From contig CAMJBT010000024.1 in NCBI GenBank assembly GCA_946403965.1, positions 1 to 44,582 on the forward strand: a stretch of 44,582 nt of DNA. The letters run 5' to 3'. Made by a program: the position numbers and the translations under genes. Under the pieces are notes generated by a model. It was not told the origin of the DNA. It searched no databases and saw only the letters and a program-made list of their open reading frames with translations. Below are positions 34,689 to 42,946 of the stretch, piece after piece (the stretch's first letter is position 1; the number at the start of each line of letters is the position of its first letter). The stretch is from an uncultured Pseudobutyrivibrio sp. Lineage in GTDB: Bacteria; Bacillota; Clostridia; Lachnospirales; Lachnospiraceae.

Positions 34689-35075
34689 ATGATCCATTTA
34701 AATTATAGGGACTCTAAGCCTATATATGAGCAAATTAAGGATGGTCTTCGACGGCTGGTGGTGACTGGCGCGGTGAAGAAGGATGAAAAGCTCCCAAGCG
34801 TGCGAGAGCTTGCTACCAGCTTATCAATAAATCCAAATACTATCCAAAAAGCCTATAGGGAATTAGAGCAAGAAGGATACATTTATACAATTGCGGGCAG
34901 AGGAAGCTACGCTGCAGAGCCAGCTGACGTTGCATCAGGGAGGAATGAAGAACTTATGAAGGAATTCGATGAGATAGTAAAAGAACTTCTGTATTTATGC
35001 CAAGATAAAGATATCCTAATTAAACGTATTGAAGAACTTGCGAAAGGAGGGCAGCCAAATGATAAAAGTAAATAA
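34689..35075 (+). CDS. GntR family regulator, YtrA subfamily
   Basis: A 128-residue regulator. The winged helix (about 1-75) reads KPIYEQIKDGLRRLV, LPSVRELATSLSINPNTIQK and ELEQEGYIYT, typical of GntR proteins. Only a short helical tail of about 45 residues follows, as in the YtrA subfamily, which has no large ligand domain. GAGGAGGG precedes the ATG. The ATPase gene begins 17 bp before its stop, so the regulator and transporter form one operon, the usual YtrA arrangement. Confidence 0.93.
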   Translation: MIHLNYRDSKPIYEQIKDGLRRLVVTGAVKKDEKLPSVRELATSLSINPNTIQKAYRELEQEGYIYTIAGRGSYAAEPADVASGRNEELMKEFDEIVKELLYLCQDKDILIKRIEELAKGGQPNDKSK

Positions 35076-35958
35076 AGTGACAAAAAAATTTGGCGATTTT
35101 GTGGCCCTTGATTCACTTGATATGAATGTTCCAAAAGGTGCTATTTATGGCTTGGTTGGACCAAACGGTGCAGGTAAGTCTACAATCATTCGCCATTTAA
35201 GTGGAGTGTACAAGCAGGATGCAGGACAAGTTCTTATTGATGGTCAGCCAGTATATGAAAATGACGATATCAAAAGAAGATATGCGGTGATTCCTGATGA
35301 TATCTTTTATTTTACTCAGGCCAATACCATCGATATGATGAAATTTTATAAGGATATGTATCCAAAATTCGATGAAGAACTTTTCAAAAAGATTATGGAT
35401 TGCTTCCCAGCTATCAATCCTAAGAAGATGGTAAGAAGCCTGTCAAAAGGTATGCAAAAACAGGTAGCATTTATGCTTTCTATTGCATCTCGTCCAGAGC
35501 TTATGATATTGGATGAGCCTGTGGATGGTCTTGATCCTGTTATGCGTCGCCAAATATGGAGTTTGATTATGTCCGATGTTGCGGAAAACGGACTTACAGT
35601 TTTGGTTAGCTCACACAACCTTCGAGAGCTGGAAGATGTGTGTGACCATGTAGGCATTATGAATCATGGAAAGCTTTTGATTGAACGTTCACTGGATGAT
35701 CTTCAAACTTCAATCACCAAGATTCAGATTGCTTTTGAAGGTGAGATGCCAGAGCTTCCACCAGAAATAAAGGTACTAAAAAAGATTACAAATGGACGTG
35801 TACATACACTTATAGTCAAGGGAGAGCCAAAAGAAGCAGAGCAGAAGGTTGCTATGATGAATCCTCTTCTTATGGATGTGCTTCCACTCACCCTTGAAGA
35901 AATCTTCATTTATGAGTTAGGAGGTGAAAATTATGCAGTCAAAGACATCATTTTTTAA
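35059..35958 (+). CDS. ABC transporter ATP-binding protein
   Basis: A 299-residue ATPase with Walker A GPNGAGKST at 34-42, signature LSKGMQKQV near 127-135, Walker B LMILDEPVDGLDP near 147-159 and switch His in VSSHNLREL. A C-terminal region of about 80 residues is typical of export-type ABC-2 ATPases. The ATG at 35059 has AAAGGAGGG upstream and lies within gntR. It overlaps the permease gene by 26 bp. Confidence 0.94.
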   Translation: MIKVNKVTKKFGDFVALDSLDMNVPKGAIYGLVGPNGAGKSTIIRHLSGVYKQDAGQVLIDGQPVYENDDIKRRYAVIPDDIFYFTQANTIDMMKFYKDMYPKFDEELFKKIMDCFPAINPKKMVRSLSKGMQKQVAFMLSIASRPELMILDEPVDGLDPVMRRQIWSLIMSDVAENGLTVLVSSHNLRELEDVCDHVGIMNHGKLLIERSLDDLQTSITKIQIAFEGEMPELPPEIKVLKKITNGRVHTLIVKGEPKEAEQKVAMMNPLLMDVLPLTLEEIFIYELGGENYAVKDIIF

Positions 35959-37897
35959 CAAAGCATTGTTTAAGAAAAATATTAGTAGAACTTGGATACC
36001 GGGACTGATATATTTCATCATCCTTGCACTTTGTATGCCAGTAGCTTTCGTAATATCAAATGCTCATTCGGCTGATGATTATATGGCTCAAATGGGATAT
36101 ACGATGGAGATGCGCTTGTATCAGCATATGTCAATCATGCCGTCAGCTGCATTCGCCATAGTTATTTCAATAGTTGTTACATCAATTACCTTCTGGTATT
36201 TGTTCAACAAACGCGACAACTATATGATGCATGCATTTCCTGTAAATCGAAAGAGTTTGTTCTTTACAGGATTGATTTCCAGCTTGATAGTGGAATTAGT
36301 TCCAGTGCTTCTTGCAGCAGTATTTATGACTGTAGCAGCAGTGGGCATGGGCACAGCAAGTGTAAGTTGTATCTGGTACTGGACTTTTGTTACAGTATCA
36401 AGCACAATACTATTTTCGTCTATTGCAATGTTTGCGCTTATGACAACAGGACAGATTGTCACAGGAATTTTATTCTACATTATTTTTAATTTCCTTTATA
36501 TCCTGATGGAGATTGCATTTAGAATCACAGCCAGCGTTTTAATGTTTGGCTTGCGTCAGTCAATGAGTGGAATTAACTACAAGATGTGGACTCCAGTGTT
36601 ATACATACCTGCAAATTGTAATATCTATTCAAATATTATTACAGACGATTATGGAGAGAAGGTAATAAGCTTTACTCATAGCTTCAATGGCGCAAAGTAT
36701 TTGTTTATATATCTTGCAGTGGCTGTTGTCATTTATGCCATCAGCTTTGTAATGTATAAAACAAAGAAACTTGAAACCGTTCAGGATTTCATTGCTGTTC
36801 CATTTATAAAACCAATTTTCTCTGTAGGAATGTCATTTTTCATTTCTATGGTAGGTGGCGCAGCTGCAGCAGCTATGATTGAAGTGCTGGTGCCTTTCTC
36901 ATTCAACACAAGATATGTAGTTTCTATTTGGATAATGCTTGTAATCGGTATTATCATTTACTACGCGACACAGATGATGATAGAAAAGACACTTAGAGTT
37001 TTTTCTGCCAAGACTTTGGCTCATTGCGCTGTATATAGTGTGGCTGCAATTATCGTGATGCTTGGTCTTCGCTTTGATGTTATGAATATTGAGAACAAGG
37101 TACCTGATGTAAAGGACATCAAATGGGTCGGTATTGATAATCAGTACATCATGACTTTCCGGGATAAAAATAGTATTGAGCAAATCAGAGAGCTTCATCA
37201 GAATATTATTGATGATAAGAAGGAGCTTCGAGATTTAACTACTTTATATCCTAACAATGGTATTTCTACTATGACCATTAAATACCAGTTGAAGAATGGT
37301 GATGTGGTTATCAGAAGCTACGATATGATAGATACACAGGCCAAGGAAGCAAGCGCAACATATGTGGCTGCAACTCAACCAATTTTGGATTTCCTCAATC
37401 AGCCAAAGATTATCAAGGAGCATATTATTGGTAATATCTGGAAAACAGGTTACATCAAGGATATGACCTTTAGCACATACACATACGATGAAGATCTGAA
37501 AGACTTCGTATATGATGCTAAGACATTTGATGGAATTTCAGAAGTTGACAGAAGAGCAAAATTCGGACGAGTATACAAGGCACTTTTGAAAGATATTGAT
37601 GAAGGAAAAGTTTTTGTACAAAGATTTGGTTATGATATGTATGATGACGAATACAACAATAACAATTTGTATAATGACTTCTATTTCACAATTCGCGACG
37701 ATAACAACACTTATATTTCAGATATGGAGATGTATTGGGGCGATGATTATATGAATGAAATGTTTGAACAGGAAATTTCAGCATCCCTTTCAAAAGACTG
37801 CAAGCATACTCTTAAAGCCCTAAAGGAAGAAGAATTCTATGATTCCGATGAGTTAATCATAACATACGATGAATACAACGAAAGGGTTAGTTACTAA
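35933..37897 (+). CDS. ABC-2-type exporter permease
   Basis: A 654-residue membrane protein, partner of the preceding ATPase. About nine to ten membrane segments lie in the first 390 residues (for example WIPGLIYFIILALCMPVAF and a conserved-looking FNKRDNYMMHAFPVNRKSLF loop). They are followed by a hydrophilic, acidic C-terminal domain of about 265 residues. The ATG at 35933 has GGAGGTGAA upstream; GTG 35924 lies inside that ribosome site. In YtrA-type operons such transporters respond to cell-envelope antibiotics or lantibiotics, but the substrate here is unknown. Confidence 0.88.
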   Translation: MQSKTSFFNKALFKKNISRTWIPGLIYFIILALCMPVAFVISNAHSADDYMAQMGYTMEMRLYQHMSIMPSAAFAIVISIVVTSITFWYLFNKRDNYMMHAFPVNRKSLFFTGLISSLIVELVPVLLAAVFMTVAAVGMGTASVSCIWYWTFVTVSSTILFSSIAMFALMTTGQIVTGILFYIIFNFLYILMEIAFRITASVLMFGLRQSMSGINYKMWTPVLYIPANCNIYSNIITDDYGEKVISFTHSFNGAKYLFIYLAVAVVIYAISFVMYKTKKLETVQDFIAVPFIKPIFSVGMSFFISMVGGAAAAAMIEVLVPFSFNTRYVVSIWIMLVIGIIIYYATQMMIEKTLRVFSAKTLAHCAVYSVAAIIVMLGLRFDVMNIENKVPDVKDIKWVGIDNQYIMTFRDKNSIEQIRELHQNIIDDKKELRDLTTLYPNNGISTMTIKYQLKNGDVVIRSYDMIDTQAKEASATYVAATQPILDFLNQPKIIKEHIIGNIWKTGYIKDMTFSTYTYDEDLKDFVYDAKTFDGISEVDRRAKFGRVYKALLKDIDEGKVFVQRFGYDMYDDEYNNNNLYNDFYFTIRDDNNTYISDMEMYWGDDYMNEMFEQEISASLSKDCKHTLKALKEEEFYDSDELIITYDEYNERVSY

Positions 37898-37927
37898 CAG
37901 TAACTTATACACTCCAATTCTCATTTA

Positions 37928-37961
37928 CCCCGAGGACCTCTCACCCCTCGGGGATTTTTTT
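37928..37961 (+). terminator. Intrinsic terminator after the GntR-ABC operon
   Basis: An 8-bp stem CCCCGAGG / CCTCGGGG with a 10-nt loop and seven T (37955-37961). Confidence 0.9.
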
Positions 37962-37962
37962 A

Positions 37963-38131
37963 TTATTCACAGTCAGGTAATTACCAGCCCATGGTACAGC
38001 ATGAATTTATAGACTGTGAATTTGGTCATAAAATACTCACTATTAGTGTATAAAGTAATTAAAAAACAGGTCGATATATAGAGTGAACAAAAAAATTTGA
38101 AAATTTTGTTAATTTTTTTATCGAAAGGTGT
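37963..38131. other. Palindrome-rich intergenic region upstream of the flagellar operon
   Basis: No gene is visible between 37898 and 38269. Besides the terminator and the sigma-28 promoter it holds a 10-bp perfect inverted repeat ATTCACAGTC / GACTGTGAAT (37965-37974 and 38012-38021, 37 bp apart). Between its arms lies a 10-bp palindrome GGTAATTACC (37976-37985), and behind them CACTATTAGTG (38038-38048). The stretch 38070-38125 is strongly AT-rich. These look like regulator sites, with no assigned protein. Confidence 0.5.
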
Positions 38132-38159
38132 TAAGTTTTATTTAGGACCTACCGATAAA
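38132..38159 (+). promoter_or_regulatory. Sigma-28 (SigD/FliA) type flagellar promoter
   Basis: TTAAGTTT (38132-38139) and ACCGATAA (38152-38159) match the flagellar consensus TAAAGTTT and GCCGATAA at 7 of 8 positions each, 12 bp apart (TTAA to ACCGATAA 16 bp, within the range known for SigD). Transcription would start near 38166 and yield a leader of about 100 nt before flgM. Confidence 0.75.
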
Positions 38160-38269
38160 TGAAGTGTAGAGAATAATGCAACTGGCCAATTATGTTTAAG
38201 AGTTTATGAAAAATGGGTGTTGGCTGGTTGATAAAAAGGCAAACAAAGGGAGGAAAGGAGTGTGGCGAT

Positions 38270-38548
38270 ATGCGTATAGAGGCTTACAATCAGGTAGCTC
38301 AGCTCTATCAGACATCAAACACTAAAAACACGACACAGACTGCAAAAACAAATGGAATGGGCCGTGACCAGGTTCAGATTTCATCAACAGGCAAGGATTA
38401 CAATGTTGCCAAAAAGGCAGTCTCTGAGGCGGCGGACATCAGAGAAGATCTTGTAGCAGACGTAAAGGCTAGAATTAAAGCTGGTACTTACGATGTTAGT
38501 TCAGACGACTTCGCTGAGAAATTATTGTCTCGTCTTGAATCAATTTAG
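38270..38548 (+). CDS. flgM: Negative regulator of flagellin synthesis FlgM (anti-sigma-28)
   Basis: Binds and holds back sigma-28 until the hook-basal body is complete and FlgM is exported. The 92 residues have an N-terminal flexible, Thr/Asn-rich half and a C-terminal sigma-binding half of FlgM type: DQVQISSTGKDYN, then REDLVADVKARIKAGTYDV and FAEKLLSRL. The ATG at 38270 has GGAAAGGAG upstream; longer in-frame starts have none. It is first in the flgM-flgN-flgK-flgK-flgL series behind a sigma-28-type promoter. Confidence 0.88.
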   Translation: MRIEAYNQVAQLYQTSNTKNTTQTAKTNGMGRDQVQISSTGKDYNVAKKAVSEAADIREDLVADVKARIKAGTYDVSSDDFAEKLLSRLESI

Positions 38549-38591
38549 TGCTATTTAAATTAGCAACTACGGTTAAAGTGAGGATGATTGC

Positions 38592-39104
38592 GTGGCTAGT
38601 TTAATGGATGAATTGCTCCTAACCATGGAAGGTGAAAGGTCGCAGTATGAGAAGTTAATAGGTCTTAATGGAGAAAAGAAGGATTCTATTATCCATAAGA
38701 AGCTTGACGTACTGGAGTCTATTACCGCTCAGGAGCAGGCCATCGCAGACTCCTTGTTGGATCTGGAGAAGAGACGTGGCGAGTTACTGCGCAGTATTGC
38801 AGCAGTAATGGGTCATGATGGTGAGCAGATTACCGTTTCATGGATGATCGATAATTTAGTGAACCAGCCTGTAGAGAGAGAACAATTGATAACTGCAAGA
38901 GGCAAACTTATGGAGGCAGCTGACAATGTTCAGGTGTTAAATTTCCAAACTCAAAATTTGCTGAAACAAGCAATTGAAATGGTGGAATTTGACATTACTC
39001 TTTTGAAGAGCATTAAGCAAGCGCCTCAGACCTCAAACTATGGCAGGGATGCGAACACTACAGGAGATTTATTAGGTAGATCAGGATTTGATGCTAAACA
39101 GTAG
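38592..39104 (+). CDS. flgN: FlgN-like flagellar export chaperone
   Basis: A 170-residue, mostly helical protein predicted to chaperone FlgK and FlgL to the export gate. The GTG start at 38592 has GTGAGGA at 8 nt; an ATG at 38604 has no ribosome site. It shows the FlgN-type long helices with LLDLEKRRGELLRSI and ends with a flexible tail. Sequence similarity in this family is low, and the position between flgM and flgK supports the call. Confidence 0.85.
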   Translation: MASLMDELLLTMEGERSQYEKLIGLNGEKKDSIIHKKLDVLESITAQEQAIADSLLDLEKRRGELLRSIAAVMGHDGEQITVSWMIDNLVNQPVEREQLITARGKLMEAADNVQVLNFQTQNLLKQAIEMVEFDITLLKSIKQAPQTSNYGRDANTTGDLLGRSGFDAKQ

Positions 39105-39145
39105 GAAACGGATGTCCTTAAAGTTAGCAGCTTTAAGGAGGACTT

Positions 39146-40993
39146 ATGGCTAATAGTTTTGGAAGCTTATATGTTGGAGCATCTGGCCTTCAGTCAGCAT
39201 CACATGGATTAAATACAACAGCTAACAACCTTTCGAACATCAACACCGAAGGTTATGTTCGTGAGCAGGTTGTTTATGAAGATAAAAATTATCAGAAAAT
39301 AGGAGATGCCGCTGTTAGTACACAGTATCGTGGACTCGGCGTGCAGGTAGGAACGATCGTCCACGCTCGCGATATCTTTTTAGATAAAGCATATCGTCAA
39401 GAGAATGGGCGACATTCTTTTTATGACGCTAGCTCAGAAGCAGTGCAGGAGGTTATAACTCATCTGCAGGAATCTGACGGTGAAGCTTTTAAAACGGCCA
39501 TCGAAAACTTCGAGGAGGCCTTTGAAGAGTTTGCCAAGAATCCCTCAGATACGGTAAACCAGAACCTGGTATTGCAAAAGGCTAGCCTTTTTTTGGCCCG
39601 CGCACAGGCAGTAGAGGATGGATTTGAAGATTACCAGACTATTATCAATTCGAAGATTAAGGAAAAGCTAAATCGTATAAACGAAATCGGAAAAAGTCTG
39701 GTTGATTTAAATAAAAGAATACAAACTATTGAAGCAGGTAGAGTGGAGAAGGCCATGGAGCTGAGAGACAAGCGAGACCTGCTTATTGATGAGCTTTCAG
39801 GGTTGGCACGAATCAGTTATGAAGAACAGCCTTCTGGTGTTGTAAAAGTTGAAATTGAAGGTGTGGAATTTGTGGATGAGATCAACTGTCATCCTGTTGG
39901 AATTCTGGAGAACAAACGAACTGGCTATGTAACACCTTATTGGCCACAGCTTTCGGAGATAAATGATCCTGAAGATGAGACAAAGAATTACTATTATCCA
40001 ATATTTGATTTAACAGCTGTCAGTGCAGAAAAGAATTCGGATATTGGAGAGTTAAAAGCACTTATCATGGCAAGAGGAACAGGTTGGAGCAATTACCTGG
40101 GATATTATGACCAAAATGGTGATCCTATCAGCACAGAGGTTTATGAGAAGGGAATTGCCAATTCAATCATGATGAATTCAGAGGCAGAGCTTGATACTCT
40201 TATTCATGAGGTAGTAACAGCTATTAATGACATATTCGCCCCTGTTACATCAGCATCTAATTTAAATGCATTACAGGGTGTAGGTTCAATAACTTACGAG
40301 GATGACGAAGGAAATATTGTCACAGTTGATGATTTAACAAAACTGAAAGTCCTTGATGAAGACAATTGTTCAGTTGGTAGCGACAAGAAGATGCCTCCGA
40401 AGGAGTTGTTTGTACGAAATGGTTGTGATAGATACACAGCAAGAGATGTCACCTTCTACGTAAATAAATTGGATGAAAATGGTAATCCAACTGATGAAGT
40501 AGAAGAGAAAAATATGACACTATATTTCTACAACGAAGAGGATATTACTGATACATCAATGTGCTACACATTAAAGAGTCTCACCATCAATGAGAACCTT
40601 ATTAAGCAGGAAGCATATCTTCCACATTTGAAATATCAGGAAAATACATGGGCAGTAGATTATAACCTGGGAGTTAGCCTCAGTAAGATTTGGAATCGAC
40701 AAGACTTTCATTTAAATCCAAGTGACACTACTCCATGTGGATATAGCGGTTTTTATGTAAAGTGGATTGGTGAAATAGGTAACACCGGAAATGTTTACAA
40801 ATCAACAGCCCAGTCGCTTGAAGGCACAAAAGAGGAAATTGAGTTTAGCCGACAAGGTGTCATCGGTGTTTCTTCAGATGAAGAACTTACCATAATGATT
40901 AAATATCAGTCAGCTTACAATGCAGCCAGCCGATATATAAATGTAATAAATGAAATGATTGAGCATGTGGTTACATCCCTTGGTCATCCATAA
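39146..40993 (+). CDS. flgK: Flagellar hook-associated protein FlgK (first copy)
   Basis: Junction protein between hook and filament. The 615 residues start with the D0 motif SASHGLNTTANNLSNINTEGY (split over helix and turn), followed by the long coiled region ALRDKRDLLIDELSG type near 205-220. The C-terminal helix YQSAYNAASRYINVINEMIE (within 20 residues) is D0-type. The middle part (about 230-540) is a variable domain. AAGGAGG precedes the ATG. A second flgK follows after 33 bp, only distantly alike. Confidence 0.93.
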   Translation: MANSFGSLYVGASGLQSASHGLNTTANNLSNINTEGYVREQVVYEDKNYQKIGDAAVSTQYRGLGVQVGTIVHARDIFLDKAYRQENGRHSFYDASSEAVQEVITHLQESDGEAFKTAIENFEEAFEEFAKNPSDTVNQNLVLQKASLFLARAQAVEDGFEDYQTIINSKIKEKLNRINEIGKSLVDLNKRIQTIEAGRVEKAMELRDKRDLLIDELSGLARISYEEQPSGVVKVEIEGVEFVDEINCHPVGILENKRTGYVTPYWPQLSEINDPEDETKNYYYPIFDLTAVSAEKNSDIGELKALIMARGTGWSNYLGYYDQNGDPISTEVYEKGIANSIMMNSEAELDTLIHEVVTAINDIFAPVTSASNLNALQGVGSITYEDDEGNIVTVDDLTKLKVLDEDNCSVGSDKKMPPKELFVRNGCDRYTARDVTFYVNKLDENGNPTDEVEEKNMTLYFYNEEDITDTSMCYTLKSLTINENLIKQEAYLPHLKYQENTWAVDYNLGVSLSKIWNRQDFHLNPSDTTPCGYSGFYVKWIGEIGNTGNVYKSTAQSLEGTKEEIEFSRQGVIGVSSDEELTIMIKYQSAYNAASRYINVINEMIEHVVTSLGHP

Positions 40994-41026
40994 GCCATTT
41001 GAATAAATGACAGAAAGGAATAGCTT

Positions 41027-42919
41027 ATGTCATCAACATTTTTTGGATTAACAATTGCATATTCAGGTTTGAATACAGCACAGGCTCAGATTAATACCAC
41101 GGCTAACAATATCTCTAACGTAAATACGATAGGCTATAGTCGTCAGGTTGTAAACACAGTTGCATCATCTGCACTTAGGTGCTATCAGAGTTGGGGAACT
41201 ACAGGTACTGGTGTTGAAGCACAATCTGTTACTCAGCATCGTGATGCATACTATGATGAGAAGTATTGGAATAATTCATCAGCACTTGGATTCTATGAAA
41301 AGAAGCAGTACTACATGAACCAGATTGAAAATTATTATTCAGAAACTGTTTCAAACACAGGCTTCTCTACAATCTATGCAAAAATGTTCAATGCTATGAG
41401 CACAATGCAGGGTTCACCTGGTGATATGACAGTCAGAAAGCAGTTTGTTTCCACAGCAAAGCAGCTGACTGATTATTTCAACCAGTTATCAACAAAGCTT
41501 GATGAATTACAGAGTGCTATAAATGACGAGATAAAAACTGCTGTGGATGATATCAATTCTGTCTCAGAAAAGGTTTCTATTCTGACAAAGCAGATAAATG
41601 TTATCGAACAGGGTGGGGGACACGCCAACGAACTTCGAGACCAGCGTGCCAACCTTATAGATAAGCTTTCAAAAATCGTTGATGTAAGGGTTGATGAACG
41701 CGAAGTTAGAAATTCAGCTGATCCTGATATGAAAACAGGAGCTACATACTACACTGTATATATCAATGGTCAGGTATTGGTTGACACCTATGAGCATAAT
41801 TCACTTGCGGTGAAATCTCGTGAGTTGGAAGAGCTTCATAATCAGTCAGATATAGATGGTCTTTATGATATTGTATGGGAAAAGGATGGCAACACCTTCA
41901 ATGCAACTCCAAGTGGTAACGGCGGAGAGCTTAAGGCGATGTTTGAAGTTCGCGATGGAAACAACAAGGAAAATATGCAGGGCCAGGTGGTAGAGGCTAG
42001 TGCAAAGACAATCACTATCGCATATACGAATACAACAAAGATTAACGAATTAAATTTACCACCTAGAGGACAGCTTGAAACCAACAGTACAAAGTATACA
42101 TATGATGATTTCTCATTCAATACAAATGAAGATGGTGAGATTGAATCAGTAACATTCTATTTAAATGAGACTTTGAATGTGCTGGAGCAGAAGAATGTGC
42201 TTTCAAAGCCATTGCAGGTTGGCGAGTCTGTTGCATATATGGGCATTCCATATTATCACAATCAGATGAACTTGTTCCTACGTAACTTCTGCGAGGCATT
42301 CAATAATATTGAAATTGGGTCGGAAGATGACACATCTCCTGACAGAGGTGTGGACAGAAATGGTGATCCAATGAATGCTTTCTTCATTGCCAAGGACAGA
42401 ATTGACCTTCAGGTAGAGCATCAAATGCGTGATGATTACAAGAGCGCAACAATCTACAGTGATGAAGATAAAGAAGATGATACAAAGAAATTTGAGAGCT
42501 ATTATCTTCTTACAGCAAAGAATGTAAGCATTGCAAAGAAAACAGATAAGGATGCTGCACTTTTTGCAACTACAACACTTGGAAATTATACAGATGGTAT
42601 TGATGCAGCGCATTTGATTGAAGAACTTCAAAAGCTTCAATCAAAGGTAGAACTTTTTAGAGGTAGTGGCGGAGATTCCTTCCTTCAGTGTATGTATTCA
42701 GACGTTACTGTGGATACTCAGGAGTGCAAGATTTTTACAGCCAATTTTAACAACATCCAGACAGCTATCTCCGACCAGCGAATTTCTATTGCGGGAGTAG
42801 ACGAAGATGAAGAGGCATTGGATTTAATGAAGTTCCAGAACGCATACAATCTTGCTTCTAAATGTATTTCAGTATTTTCCGAAATATATGATAGATTGAT
42901 ACTTAATACTGGAGTTTAA
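41027..42919 (+). CDS. flgK: Flagellar hook-associated protein FlgK (second copy)
   Basis: A second FlgK-type protein of 630 residues. N-terminal D0 contains INTTANNISNVNTIGYSRQ (within residues 23-41), closer to the classical FlgK form than the first copy, which has GYVREQ. The coiled region has ELRDQRANLIDKLS near 205-218, and the C-terminus has MKFQNAYNLASKCISVFSEI. The middle domain differs from copy one. AGAAAGGA precedes the ATG. Two tandem flgK genes suggest that the junction needs two proteins or that they are used alternately. Confidence 0.92.
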   Translation: MSSTFFGLTIAYSGLNTAQAQINTTANNISNVNTIGYSRQVVNTVASSALRCYQSWGTTGTGVEAQSVTQHRDAYYDEKYWNNSSALGFYEKKQYYMNQIENYYSETVSNTGFSTIYAKMFNAMSTMQGSPGDMTVRKQFVSTAKQLTDYFNQLSTKLDELQSAINDEIKTAVDDINSVSEKVSILTKQINVIEQGGGHANELRDQRANLIDKLSKIVDVRVDEREVRNSADPDMKTGATYYTVYINGQVLVDTYEHNSLAVKSRELEELHNQSDIDGLYDIVWEKDGNTFNATPSGNGGELKAMFEVRDGNNKENMQGQVVEASAKTITIAYTNTTKINELNLPPRGQLETNSTKYTYDDFSFNTNEDGEIESVTFYLNETLNVLEQKNVLSKPLQVGESVAYMGIPYYHNQMNLFLRNFCEAFNNIEIGSEDDTSPDRGVDRNGDPMNAFFIAKDRIDLQVEHQMRDDYKSATIYSDEDKEDDTKKFESYYLLTAKNVSIAKKTDKDAALFATTTLGNYTDGIDAAHLIEELQKLQSKVELFRGSGGDSFLQCMYSDVTVDTQECKIFTANFNNIQTAISDQRISIAGVDEDEEALDLMKFQNAYNLASKCISVFSEIYDRLILNTGV

Positions 42920-42946
42920 TCCTAAAGTAATATAAGAGGTGATCCT

